The translations under genes were made by a program, and so were the position numbers. From Homalodisca vitripennis (Eukaryota > Arthropoda > Insecta > Hemiptera > Cicadellidae), in the NCBI RefSeq assembly GCF_021130785.1, contig NC_060213.1, positions 65,758,001 through 65,822,000 on the forward strand: a stretch of 64,000 nucleotides of DNA, in the 5' to 3' direction. Shown here one piece after another: positions 42,601 through 57,600 of this stretch; position 1 is the first letter of the stretch, and each line of letters starts with the position of its first letter. A model generated the notes under the pieces. The model was not told where the DNA came from. It did no database searches and saw nothing but the letters and a program-made list of their open reading frames with translations.

Positions 42601-45600
42601 CATGAGTTTTTCATAAGAGATACCAAATGAGAAGTATAACATGTGAAATTTTCTCTTCCATAATGATGCACATACTCTGTAGTTCCTATAATCCTCGTCT
42701 CTTCTTGTGAACAGTGTTTTGATGACAAGAAAGGATGAAATGTATACTTTGATATGACAACCTTACCAGGTTACACCACTGACTGAATTGGACTCGCCAG
42801 AAAGATCAAGATTCACGCCTACCAAAGTAAATGCATACGGTTCACCTAGTGAAGCTATTCCAGGGAGTTTTCAATAGATCCTCAGCAATTTAATTCTGAT
42901 CCCTTCATTCATGATCAATGAAAGACACATTGAATGGTCATATCAGAGATGATCTTTCCACAAGCATTTCTGAGCTGTCTCAAACCATGAATGTACAAGA
43001 CAATAAGTGCAGTACATCAAGATGTGGAAATAAGCACATCTTTTTTAATAATTCATTGCTTAAATCAAATATCTTAATTCCTCTTGTTCAAAGAGAAAAA
43101 ATAAACAGTTGGATATAGCTAAGCAATGACTTAACTCACAGCCGGATTTAAATGGAATTCTTTGCACTTTGACTATGCCATTTGATGAACAGAATACAAC
43201 AGATTTAATTTTACCCATAGAATATAACTGACAATTCACCACTCAGGCATTGTCAGTGGTGAATTGTCCATTAAAGATCATTAGCCACTGACTGTGAAGA
43301 TGCTTCCTCAGGTAACTATGTCCCATAATCAGCCCCATAACCCGAGAAAACATTAATCTACTTAGGGGGAGAAGGTCAGATGCTACCCGGGGGGAATTTG
43401 AGTGCAAGACCATTTTGCTCATTATCAGACCCCTGTGCAGCCTCCACCTTCTCTCATGTTCATCATGAACCCACTTTGAGACAGCCCTAAAGGATTCACA
43501 CCTAGAAATACCACAGAACGGTCGAGGAACCGTCATGTGAAACGCTGAGCCAAGTTGGTCAGGGCATCAGCTCTTTCATTCCTATGACCAGAACCCAACA
43601 AACATCACATATTGTTGATTCTGCCAAGGGAAGAAACAACTTGATAGCAATCCCAGTCAAGTTTGGAGTTGAACACACAACAGTTCAACGCCTGCCTCTA
43701 ATGCTGCCTGGCTATCTTTGAAAATGGTAATCATCTTACTACGATACCACAGACGAAGATTCTCACGAGCACATTCCATCATGGCTGCAACTTCTGCTTG
43801 AAAGACTGTGGGATAAGGACCCATAGTGGCCATCAGCTCCTACATGGTCTCACTCTCACAATTCCAGCACCTCTACCACTTTTTGTCTTAGAGCCATCTA
43901 TGAACCATTCTAGCTCTGCTGGTTTCCTTCCCTCCGACCAATTCTCCCTAGAAGGTATAACAATCCTAAAGGGTTTGTCTAAGGAAAATCTTGTGGCATC
44001 TAATCAGAGATCATATGCATAGCATTTCCCTGAATCAGGATGCTAATTCTGTAGTGCCCCTGTTGCAGCCCGAGGCCGGCCAAAGTCCTGCCTGATAAAC
44101 ACAGTAGGCATTCCTCCTGGCCATAGCCTAAATGACAATGTTCAGGAAGGGCGAGATTGAGACAACAGAGTAGAGCTGCATCCGGTAAACTTGGAAAAGC
44201 CCCAGTCATATAGCTAGGCAAGCCATCCTTTGGATGCTAGCCGAACTAGCCACCGCCATCTTGGCCTACATTTTTGGCCATTATACAACAACCCCAAACA
44301 TTAATGCAGGTCTAACCACGGAGATATAAAGCCAGTACAAAAGCCTCGGCTTAAGTCTCCAAGATCCCCCTATCACACGTGTCCAGATGGAATCCCCAGT
44401 TCAGGACCCTATCAAGGACTACGACCAGGTACTTAATCTTGGACTTAAATTCAATGAAAGAGCCTTTCAATAAGAATGGACCAATACCCTCCAACTGACA
44501 CCCTCTTGTTAAGGCAACCAAGGCAGTCTTGGTGGGATTGACACAAAGGCCCTTTCCATTACATATATTAATATTGAACACATTGTCATACAATTGTCAG
44601 GGCCATATTTAAGCTTAGGCTTGCACCTAAGGGTCCCTACCACAATTACAAAATAATGTCACTGGTCATATTTTATTATCGTTGATAGTGCGTTCATTTT
44701 TTTGTACTTCATTGCCTCAACCAATAGATACCAAACTGAGCGCTTGAAACAAGTAGGATCTGAAAAAGTTGTTCTTTTACCAAAAAGGACAAGAACAACA
44801 CAATGGTCATGTTGAGATGATGCTACTAAAGCTCTTTTGCAAGGATATCAAGAAATAAAGCTGGCACTACTGAAAATTTCAGAAGACATGGAGGATTCAG
44901 ATTGGAAGACATGGGACATCATGAGTGGTTGCTCTGGATTTAATTTGAAAAATAAACAAGTTGGGAGACAGGACTGTATGGCGTTTTTTTTTATGATATT
45001 TTGGGTGAAGTAAACAAAACTAGTGAATCTTTACAAACTCCTTGAATCGACATGAACACAGCCGCAATTCATTGTTGAAATCTTCAAGAAGTCTGATTCA
45101 ACGTAAACAGGAAATTTTCCGAGGAGTATGAGCAGAAAGCTATCAAATTGACTGACTGTTTAGAATATGAAGTTGAAGTTACATAAAAATGGAAAACAGA
45201 TGTACGTTTAGCTCTTCTTGACTGTGTACAAGCCCGGAAGTTAACCTAACCTCATCTTATACATTACGGATCCAAAGCTTCATTACAGTCATAGATGAAC
45301 TTTAAGGTACATTGACAAAGAGACTTCAAGCCTACAAACTTATCGATACAAGATTTGGGTTCCTTAACAAATCGGACATGCTCTCTAATGATGAGGCGTT
45401 AGCAGCAAGCAAATCGTTAGTAGACAGCTACAACAAAGATCTACACGAAGAATTGAGCAACAAAGTTTTACAAGTCAATAATGTTTCCAACCAGTTTCAA
45501 AATGAATATGAGAAAAGTGAAAAGCACATTAGTAAAGAAGGGTTGATGTATCAACTTATGATAGAAAACAACGTAAAAGATCGATTTTCGATGGCATTAA

Positions 45601-48600
45601 GAATGTACCTTTCCTTGATGGTGACTAATTGCTCTGCAGAAAGATCATGCTGAAGCTGATCAAGAGCAGACTCCAGACCTCTATGTCAGAAGACGGGCTA
45701 ATCATTTTGGTCTTGTTTAGTATAGAACACAACACTCCAAGATGAGTCAACCATGAGGACATCATAAACGGCTTCATTGCAGAGAAGCTTAGACGGAAAA
45801 CATCAGCAAGTGACTAAAGTTGCACTGGGAGTGGGTCAATTTAGTGACTGATCTGCACTAAATTTAATTTATAGCTAAAGATTTATTCACAAGTACTTAA
45901 TATTGACTTGTACTTTCCTTTTTCACTTACCAATGTACATTCAGTGTTAAAGTTATGTTTACCTTTGTGTACTTCTCTTTATCTAAAATAACCTTAGTTA
46001 TAAATTTACAATATTAAAGTTATCTAATGTCTTAAATTTTCCCATCCAAATGGTACAAACATTTTTTTAATTGACAAAGCATTAATATTTGAATGCCAGA
46101 CCATACAGAATATTTAGAGCAATTTCCCTTAAAAGTCACCATTTTGAAACTAATTTTTTTTTTAATTTTCATAGAGAGAGCGTCCTTGGACCCCCTCCTC
46201 CCTCTCATTGAGAAGTATTCCATATCCCCCAAACCATGAACCCAGGACCTGCACCACAGGTGAAGCAAAGGGGCCTGTGTTTTCTAAATCCTACTCTGAC
46301 AGTGTTGTCAAACATATTGTTAATAGTGATCATGTGTAATATACATAAATTTCAATTTTAGTGCTTGCAACATAAATAATTTAAATTACTTTTAACCCAG
46401 GCTCCAAAGTATTTGTACAGAAATATTCAAGCTGTGTTTAGTAATGATTTTAATGTTTTTTAATTCCATCTGCTAAAAAGCATTTATCTCCACCTCTATC
46501 AAAACAAGCTCATTTGACAGTTAATATGTCACAATTAATTCTAAATATTATTAGTAAAGTAAATTTTACCACATTTAATTACGATGAGTATAATGTGTAT
46601 TGTTAAAACTAAATTTTAATTTCTATTATCTACTTTCATACCTTGAGACCGTCTCGTATTTCTGGCTCCAAGCGCACAGACTGACGGTATGGCCGAAGTC
46701 CTGCCCACTCCCAAGCGACTGGTGCATTTTCTAACTCGGGTAATATCGCAGTGCAGCGAGACATGATACCCTTAGAGTCATGAGCGCTAATGGAAGTGTT
46801 CCAGACACCTAATTGTTTGGTGCCACCCAGAGTGACTAGTCCGTCACAGTTCGGTATGATGTAGGATAACTCCGACGTTAAGAGGAAACGGTCAATGTTC
46901 GGTGCCTTCACCTATTACAGAGTCAAGTAAAATAATTTTATAAAGTATTGGTCTAACTTATGAATGTTTTGTTAAAATTACATTAATATATTGTTATTTA
47001 CGTAATATTACTCGAAACCCCTTTCTTCAAAGTCTACATGTACTGAAAGAGTTAAATTTTGTAATATTTCTCTATTCCAACTAATGTAAAGGTTTCTATT
47101 TAAATTAACATTTTAAAGAGGTATTCATAAATCTGCAATAGTTCCTAAACTTATTCTCAATTCATAACTATGATAAACATGCTTACAGAAAGTGTAAATG
47201 TAATTTATGCAGAGCATATTTGTAAATATACAAATAAAAGTAAATTCCCTAAATGTTATACTTTGTTGTAGTTTATTTCTATTACTGTGAAAAAATTATA
47301 ATGCTTTTATTGTATCAATTTATTTTTTACATGGCTTGATACATTTTCGTATCTTGTAATTATTTTAAATTTCCTATCTCTCTCAGTCAAGTGTTGACAA
47401 ACTCTTCTTCATTTTCAGAGAACTTTCCTCCTAAATTCAGATTTGTATTGTAAAAATATAATAGTTGTAAAATACAGAATCAAGACTGAGAGTCCCGATC
47501 TCCGTAATTATTTCAGTAAATGTGCTCTTTCTTATACACTAAGGCACAGATCTGGTGCTATAGAGCATATAAAAGACATCTCCATATTTTCTTTTTCAAA
47601 CTGCAGTGTTGCCAACCTTAAAATTACAACTTCTCTTTCTTCTCTCATGCCAAACAGGCTTCTTATATTCTAGAGCAGCCTGCCAGAAAATAGTCCAATG
47701 GTAGCTGGTGCATCTGAATCCCCCCCTACAACCCACATAATTTTTACAACTATAAACTCAATTTGGTACGGTACACGAGTTTTATATAATTAAATAGTTT
47801 ATCTCAAAATCCTGTTTTTTAAGATTATTTTCAAACCCACACTTTACATATAACCAATTTTTCCATTATGATTTCACATAAATTTGTGTGCTGCTGCAGA
47901 AAATTTAAATAATTTCTTGGATTCTCAGGCTCATTTCACTATTGATAGGCAAACCACTTTATTCTTTATTACGAACCTGTAATTCATTTACTCTGAAATA
48001 TAACACCATTTGATAATAACTTACTCCTAATTTTACTACTATATACCAGTGTCGTTACTAGGAATTGACATTAGGGGATGAATCTGATGAGGAGCACACC
48101 ACACCTGGGGTATGGAATAAACTTAAGTGTGAATAAATTAGACAAGCCTAATTCAAAGTGAATATTTAACTGCATTATTTGAAAAAATGGATTGCTGGTA
48201 TATGTATAATTTTCAACATTTTTAGGGTTTTTGGGGAATTCTATCACCTTTATCCCTCCCCCTTAGCTACACTATTACTAATACTGTATTAAACAAGGAT
48301 TTTCAACAGGCTGGAAACATTATGCCTAAAAAATTAAATACTGGCACACATTTAGTTAAATTGTGTGTTTGGCATTTAAAAATTGGTGCATAAATACATG
48401 TATTTAGTAGCAAATTTGGGAAAACTACATATTATTTCAAATAATAACGCAAGAAGCAATTTATATTAATAAACATGAAATTTACAGGCAAATTTCAAAA
48501 AAACTTTAAATCTTTTGTTCTTGTTAGTTACCTTAATTATCTGTCCTCGTAAAGGTGCCACTACGTCGTCTCCGCAGAGAAACTTAGCTTGTAATCCTGT

Positions 48601-51600
48601 ACAGTTGACTACAACATCGTACCTGCCTTTCAGCTCCGATAAGTCTTCAACCTTCTTCTTCATTATATGACCTCCTTTTGACTTTATCCTGAAAAAAACA
48701 TCATTCTTTGGATGGTTCACATAAATGTTTACTTTGTTATTTTGTAAAATTATAGAGTGTATTACCTTTTATTCCTGTAGTATATGAGCAATATATACAC
48801 TTGCAACGTTCGTATTAACCAGTCTCTTTTATCAAAATTGTCTCTAAACACACAAACATTGAAATTATAATAAAAACAACAATGAATTGGTATGTATTTG
48901 AAATGAGATGGCTCATGAACCAAACAAGGAGAAATGTGCTCTTTCCTAAATACTATAAATCAAAAATGTTTTATTTTCATGGTTATAATTAGCAGAAATT
49001 GCTATGTACGTGATGGAATTTTATATAACCTTAGTTTAATAATAAAATATTTACATGAAATATGCCAATTTAATTGAAAAATAATGGATGCCATTACATT
49101 TTGTTCCACCTTACTTTAATTAAATCGTTCATTAATCATTGCTGAAATCTTAAGAGCTATTCAACCAAATACTGTAGCATTTGAGATAGAAATTCGAGTT
49201 ATCTCATTGGTGGTCATAGTCATTTGTTCGCCCTTTTAATATACAGTGCAACCTCATTAAGTCGGACTAGCCGGGCCCGCGGCCGATCCGACATAACGAA
49301 AATTCGGATTAAGCGGAGAATGTTGAAAAAATAAAGAACACACCCTGTTTAAACAATAAAATATTTGTTTATTACATAAAAACACTTAAAATACACATCT
49401 TGATTAATTGTATAATACAGTTTACAGTTTAAGTTTTCTCTAAGAATTTTGTTCATTTGAGTTGCGTCAGCATGTAATTATTGAGTTCTACAAACAGTCT
49501 ACTGATAAAAAAAACTTCTGTCCCACGCTCGGCAGTCTGAGTGGACGACAAAAAGCTAATTTAAACATTTTCAGAACCGATCTGGGTTACCCAGAGATCC
49601 GACATAAAGGAGTCCGACTTAACGAGGTTGCACTGTAGCTCTATGACAAAATGGACTTCATACCTTAAATACTAATCAACAAATTCATTTCAATTCACTA
49701 ATTTACAAAGATTTGAATATTGATTCCTCCAGTAACCACTGCATGCTGTAGAATTACTTGGTATACCATTTATAAGTGTTACCCAGGTTAAGTGTTAGAG
49801 AGGGCTTCTTAGCCCTAACTTCGCCTGGTAAAATAAGACATTCTTTACTTTACTTTTTTACTTTATAAAAAGGATGCATGTAATGCCATTGTTACACTAT
49901 AGGGGTTAAGCCGCAAGTAGCAACTAGTAAATAATGATAGAAGTCTGTTCTCTGAAGTATGGTGCTTCAATATATTCCTGCCACTCTGGTTTACTACTAA
50001 TTTTGGATATTTATAGTGCTTTATAACAAGCAAAAATAAACTATAAGATAAAGTCAATAACATTTGGAAAGTTGCCAATTCGTGAAATTGGTTCAATCAA
50101 TTTTGCAGTGCTTTCAGGCCATGAAATATCTGAAATAAACATCTAGTTTGAAAAGCCTTTGACTGCTTTGTATATTTGTGAGCAACTACTGATTTGGTTA
50201 CACTATGTCTCAGGGCAATAGAATAATATTGGCATCCAGTGTCAAGTCCATGGGCGTACCCAGCAAGGGCCTACTGCCCCTTCCCCTTAAGAAGCAAATC
50301 AATAATGGAAAAATTATGAAGTGATAATGAAACAAAATCAGATAGGGCGATGGCAAATAATCAACTGTCAACCGTACTGAAATGGTGTTATAGATACATA
50401 TAATATTCTTTAAACTCTAGTTTAATTTATCTTTACCTTCTAAAATGATAGAACCTGAATGACCATTGAATGCTCCCAACCCCATTTTTTATGTTTTGTA
50501 GGTCTATGGCCAAGCCAGTGTGATATAGCACAGTTGTTGCCTATTTTTGAGCGAGCAATCTTCTTCTACTGTTATACATAATGTCACCTATTACTTGAAA
50601 AACATTTTCTGTTTATTAAGACGATAACATTTTTCTGTGAAAACCTTTTGACTCTTGAATATTAGGGTGATCTCAATGTCATCTTCTGATGATAAAGCAC
50701 ATTGTAAAACATGGTAACAAAATGGGCTAAAATAGTTAGTAATAGTTAAAAAAAGTTATTAGTAAATTAAATAAAACTATAGACCTCTTTTAATTTGTAT
50801 ACAAATGTATTAAGCAACAACTAATATTAATGGATATATTTGGTATTTAACAAAACACTTAGTCATATATACACACAGTTGTATACTTGTAATGAATTTT
50901 TCTAAAACCAATTACTGTATATTAATTTTAATTTCATGGAATGTAATTTGATAAAGAAATAGTCTTTCATGGTGTTTCATGCTACAATTTTAGGATTTGC
51001 AATAAACAAAAAATTGAAAAAATTCAATCTACTAAATAACTTGGAAATTGCATTAATCACCTTGTGGTTTTTGATGTAATATTACGTTTATAGCGACTAC
51101 GTAAAGATGTGCTACTGACATAATATTACACATGTTCTGTATTATTCTGTTGTCAACCATGAAATTGTGCAAGAAACATTTATATGACAATCGTACAAGT
51201 AGTTATGGTGTATTTCAAAGATAACTTCCTAGATTCTCTGTCATGACTGTTTGTACTTTGGTAAGTTCACAGTAATCGTGCAGTGCAGGCAGCTACCGAA
51301 TGTTGTTGCATGTCACCCGTCGTAGAGTATTTTTTTATTATTAATGTACATACATACAATACATTTCTAGGTATTAATGTATCATGGAAATATCCAACAC
51401 ACAAATAGATGATTAGCTTTATTTGCATGATGATGACATGGACAAAGGATGATGATAGGGAAAAGGACTTAGTGGACAGGTATAAAAAAGTAAAAAACAT
51501 TTTTGAAAAAAAGACATTAAAAGTAACTGTTTTACATAAGTATATATCTAAACTCTACAAATCTGTTTCTGTATAAAACAGCAAAAAATCAGCAAAACAA

Positions 51601-54600
51601 TATAATTTTAGGTACAGTACCAAAATAACTATTAAGATTTTTTTAAACTCATTGGGAACACATTCAAAATTTTTTAAACCATTAAAAAGAAATATAAATT
51701 TCTTTTATCCCTTTAAAAACTTATTGGGTATTGGACTCTTACACAGTACTCTGCTAATACAACTAATGCTTTGCAGGTGTTTGCTGATATGCACTCCAGA
51801 TAGATATCTATTCGGAATTGCAGAATTATTTTTTAGGACGGTGCATTTCAAATTCTGGAGGGCAAAATCAAATAAACCCAAAAATTATATATCAGTTTAA
51901 TTTTATTTATAAGAGAATGTGAATCATCATTGCTTTTGTTCACAATTATGTGTCACGTGTTCAAATGTTTTTTAACTTTTCTAAAATATAAGAATCTAAT
52001 TTGGAAACGGACTTGGGTATTAATACAATTATAAAACTAGAAACAATACTTCAAAAAATGTTAAAGAGTGCGAAATTTAGATTAAAAGGGTTTTGAGTAA
52101 GCTAGTGAAAAGAATAATTTTATTATTTTGTTTGTTCATGTGTAAAGATAATAATACTATCAATGTCAAGAACGTGTTACAGATGCCACACAAGTACTTA
52201 GTGCTTATCAACTGAACTGGGACTGATTGTTTTGTTAGTACATGCTATCTTTATTTGATGTGCCAAGAATTTATCAACAAATTTTCAAATTCATTAGTAG
52301 GCTTACATAGTTTTTTAAATCAGTCAACATTCAATTTTAATATCTATTAGATTTATCATGCAGTATTTAAATCTATGAGCTGTAAATACTATGATAAAGA
52401 TTAACCAACTTTATCATGTAAAAGCCTTGTACTTTAGATAACTAACTTATCAAACAACTATAATAAATCCATCCTCTCTTTATTCAATAACCACCATGAC
52501 AGTTTGATGATTGTCATGTCCCACATGTAATGAAATATCCTTCCTGTCAGGTCACAATCTAAATTTTAAGTGAATACATTATTGTATGTATTAACTTATC
52601 CCTTAGAGAACAAGTTAAAACCAGTTATAATACTAATTGTATTTTTTATTTAATTTAACTGATTATTTTTTATTAGCAATCATGTTTTATTTTTTATTAG
52701 CAATCATGTTTTAATAAGATTCTTCCTAGGTTTAAGCCACTGTTTTAAATAGTATCTGATTTCACATAACCACACATGTGTGTTGTTATTTATTTCTAAC
52801 ATTAAAAAAATGTTATGTCTTTTTTCCGTTGTTTTGAATTGTTGGATCTATTAATGCCTTTTTACTTAAAATTGTCTACAATGTTAAAGTTTTTAATCAT
52901 AAGAAATTCTACATTTTCTTTTTTTAGATTTTGTTTCTGCTGTGGTTAGCAATTTTCAAATGTTAGCATTTTCTATCTAGTTATTTATAGAGACAGACAT
53001 TTTTAATCATGATTTGCACTCTATGAGAGGATGGTAACACTTGAAAAGCAAACTGTGTGCATTATAAATATCCTTAAATTGTATTTATAATGACTTTTTC
53101 TCTCTGACTGTACAGTATATTCAATGACCGCTTAACACGTTCACTGCTGAAAACACCAATTAACGTTTGGTGTTGTCACAATGGATGCGGAATACACCAT
53201 TTGGCATTTCTGACAGGGCGTATCTCCCAACATGTTTCACTGCTATCACATGGTTTGGGCACATAATTACCCCTGATCAACCTCAAACAAGTCTTGGAGT
53301 AGTAGCTTATGCGTGTCGTATCCACATCACTAGATTTTTTTTAAATAAGTCATAATAAAAGTCGTAATCTACGCGATCCAATAGTTTAACCATTTGTGAA
53401 ACCATTATACACCATGATTCTGCCTTTGAATTGGCGTAGCAGTGGTATTACAGACAAAATTGTATCAGTGATTTCAGACAGATCTTAATCACTGTGAATC
53501 GCGATCCAGACACGTCTGTGAGTAGTCAGTCACTTTGTATTTATTGGCCCCAACCCAAACAATCGAAGTACCTACACAATGTCAAATAAGAATACACTTC
53601 TGTCCAAAACTAGTATACAGGGTGGCGCAAAAGTCACTGCACAGTTGGTTAAAGGAAGAAAAAAATAACAGCATAATCATTTGGCGTACTTGGACCATAT
53701 TTTTTTGAAGGAACAGTGACAGGAGATAAATATTTGGATATACTTCAGAATTACGCGGTACCAGGACTCATGACGTTTGCAGAAAACTTTCAAGAACTTT
53801 ACTTTCAACACGATGGTGCTCCACCACATTACGCCACTGCCGTTCGCGATTATTTAAACAAACGTTTCCAAAGAAAACTTATTGGTTTGAAGGGCAGATA
53901 TTGACATGCCCTCACGTTCACCAGATATAAGACCAATGGATTTTTTTCCTATGGGGAGTAGTCAAAGACTCTGTTTATTCTTGAAAGCCTCATTCTATTG
54001 ACGAACTGAAAGACTACATACATGACGCATTTTATGATTTGGACAATGATCCCACACTATATCGTAGAGTATGTAACAGTATTCCAGAAAGACTTCAAAG
54101 ATGTATTAATGAAGACGGAAAACAATTTGAATATAAAAAATAATTGTAAGTATTGTTTGTAATAAAAAATAATTTCAAATAAATCTAGTCTTGTTTTAAC
54201 CAACTGTCCAGTGACTTTTGCGCCACCCTGTATGATGATGATGAATTTTAAAAATTTCTTTAGTCCACTGGAGTACTTGTTCCCATGCCAGGAAATAATA
54301 CCCTTGTATGTAGATTATTACGATCTAAATTTAACATGGGACGAGCATGTGGATCATGTTCTACGCAAAATGTCTAACAGAATAATATACGCATTGTGGT
54401 TTATGGCTAAGCAATTTAACACTGACACACTGAAAACTATTTTTTATGCTTTAATTCAATCCCACGTTTCTTACGGTACAAGTATTTATGGAGCAGCATT
54501 GAAGAAAAATTTAGATAGTATACTGCTCCATCAAAAAAGGGGATTAAGAATTATTTTTAATTAAAAGAGAAGAGACTCTGTAAGTCAATTTTTTCGAAAT

Positions 54601-57600
54601 CTGAAATTTTAATGGTTTATAGCTTATATATTTATGAAATTATCAAGTTTGTGTATGGAAAATATTTAAAAAATTGTGGATGACAGAAGACACCAATACA
54701 ACATAAGAGCTCATAGAATTATTGAGTATCACAGAATAGAGCTCTTTAAGATAAAAAAACTACTTCTATAAAAGTCAACAATTTTTTACTGCTTGCCTGA
54801 CTTACTCAACCTGGAAAGTAGTAGTGCAACATTTTTAATTTTACTTAAACAATATTTGTTAAAATCTTCATTTTGCTATTTGGATGAATTTTTTTGTGAA
54901 GGAAAATATATAAGCTATAAAATTATTATCTGTTTAATTAGTAATTTAATGTTTTTTAACAATTTTATTTGTCTTTGACTCTCTCTATTCATTGTACATA
55001 TATTGAATAAAGAATGAGTTTTTCCTATGGTTCGTCTGTGAACAAAGAGTTGCACCAAGGCCTGTCCGTGGTCTTCATCTCTGACAGTTGGTTGTTTTGT
55101 CCTTCTAATAATAATTTCCATTCACTTATTTCATCTAGATACATTCTCACTTTAATTTTATTTTTCATTCTATAAAACATTATTTTGACTTTATTTATTT
55201 TTTACTTAATTTGCTTTAAGATATAAAAAAATTTTTATGGTTTGAAATACCAATTGAGTACTTTGTGGTGACTCGTTCTCACAGACAGGCTTTAGTAGCC
55301 CATGTGAGAATATTTCTCTAATAATTAAATTAGAAATATAAATTTATTTTACACAATATACGTTAAAAACCAAATATTTATTGTAATTGTATATTTTAGA
55401 CAATGAATATATATCTTTTGTAAATTTTTTCGGAGAATAAACTATTTTGATTTGATTTAATCGGTGATGAGTCATTTCTCAAGTCTATCCTAAATGACTA
55501 ATGTTTATGCTGAAGAAGTGTTTCTGTCCTCTGGTACCAACATAATTTGTGTATTAAGTGCGAGAAAGATGTAACATTACCTGAATTCAAAACATTTTAA
55601 GACTTGTATTTCATATGGGAATGGTCAAATTACCAGCCACCCAACACTATTAAATTGTTCAAAATGTGTTTTGCTCTACTTAAAAGTTTCTACTTATTTT
55701 GAAATGCTTACATTTTCTTTATATTAGTCTATATGTTTAAATTATACCTTTAGTTTTAATTATATAACTCACTGAACGCCAATTGACATTACCCGCACAT
55801 TGCGATATCATTGATGGCAATAAATTGATAATGGTGTAAATTGGTTTGATTATTTTTTTTCTTAATTACAAATTTTTTAAATATATAAAAGGACATAAAT
55901 TTAAGAAATTGTAAGCTGAAAGAAAACATAATTAAAAACTATGAACATTCTCTGTTTGAATATGTATTTATTCAGCATTGAACATGTTAAGCCAGATTAT
56001 TCTAACATAGTAGATAATAAAATTTCATTGTTGGAAAACTGCCATTAACTTTTAGCATCCTTGCATATCCAGGAAGATAACCCACAGTTACCAAATTTGA
56101 CAGAAGAACTTTAATCATAGGTCAAGTTGTGTATCAAAACAAATGTCACGTTGAGATAAGAACATTGATAAAATTTAAATTTAGAATAGCTGAAATAGGA
56201 CTGTAGTTTTTTAAAGGTTTGTTTATATAATTGTAACAGTTCAGAATCATTTAAGTACAATCTCTTGGTTCGTAGTTGACCTCATAGTGAAGATACCAGC
56301 TAATATCTTGAGTACCTTGGTGAAAATATAAACCAAAACATAAATGGTAATCCTACATTTTTTAACCTGGATGAGTGTGAAGGAACACAAGCTCAGATGA
56401 AATTGTACAGCTTTTTAGAGTTGTATATAGAAAAAATAAAGTGATATCAAATTGAAGTGTATTATTTAATAGCCAGACATCGTGTTATAACTTTGAATTT
56501 TTCATTGTAGGAATAATGTTATATCTCATGCACTTTTAATCTTTAATTTTGATTGTAGTGTAATGGGAGATGTATTATTTTGAAGATAATATGTTTCCAA
56601 ACACTTTTTCATTTTTTCGCAAAGTGTATACTTCTTGAATATTTAAATGATGAAGTTAAAAAGTTTGAAATTTTTCTATAAAAATGTTGAAAAACCAAAA
56701 TAGTGCAGTCATTGAAGCATTATTGCTCCGAATTTTTTTACTGTGAACCGAATTGCATACAATTTTGGAATTAGGTTCATCTTACCCTTAACTTCAAAAG
56801 TGAAAATGATTTGAACTCCGCAACCACCCTGGGGGTGGTTGCCACCCCTTCTGGGGGGTGAATTTTTTGTTTTCAAAATAACTTTGGATATCGATAGAAG
56901 GCCTAATTTTAACCAAAAAATCATCTATAAAGTTTTTCAAAAAATCCAATACTTTTCAAGTAATTGGCAATTGAAAATTCGCAATTTTTCACGTTTTTCA
57001 TCGGTTTTTTTTTTTGCAAATATCTCAAAAAATATAAGTTTTATCGATAATTTTATAAAAAACAAATTGTAGCAGGTAAAAATATTAACAATTTGGTTTT
57101 TTATAAAGTATTCTAAGTGCAATATTAAGCTAGATATTAAAGATAAAAGCCGTTTTTTATTTTGTCTGAAATTTGATCAATGTGGTCAATGCCATTTAGC
57201 GGCGAGCAGATTCATTTTAGGCATTCTAATAAAAAAGGGTTTTGTAGTGCTTGAAATAAGCTTTAAAATGAGCACAATTAAAAGTCTTTTGCCCGTCAAA
57301 TAAGTGAGCTGTATTGCAAATAAGAGGAGCATCTAATGTTTTTTCTTTTAAATCAATGGGTTTCATAAAGTGCCATTTCCACCAAAATTAAAATTAATCG
57401 TATTTCGCCTAGAATTAACTTTATTATGAAGAGTTTAATAGATTTTATCAGTTTGGCTGCTTCAGGACACTTATTTTTCAAAAAAGTCACGTTTAAAAAA
57501 AATTTCAAATTAAAAATCCACCTTTTTTCATAATATCTCAAAAATGACGACAGATACGTATAAAAGTGTGGGGATGACAAATTTAGGTATTTTTCTGAAA

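Noticed and set aside
42180..43140. A further piggyBac-like element starting TTAACCCTTCAG
   Set aside because: No inverted partner end and no transposase remnant could be found.
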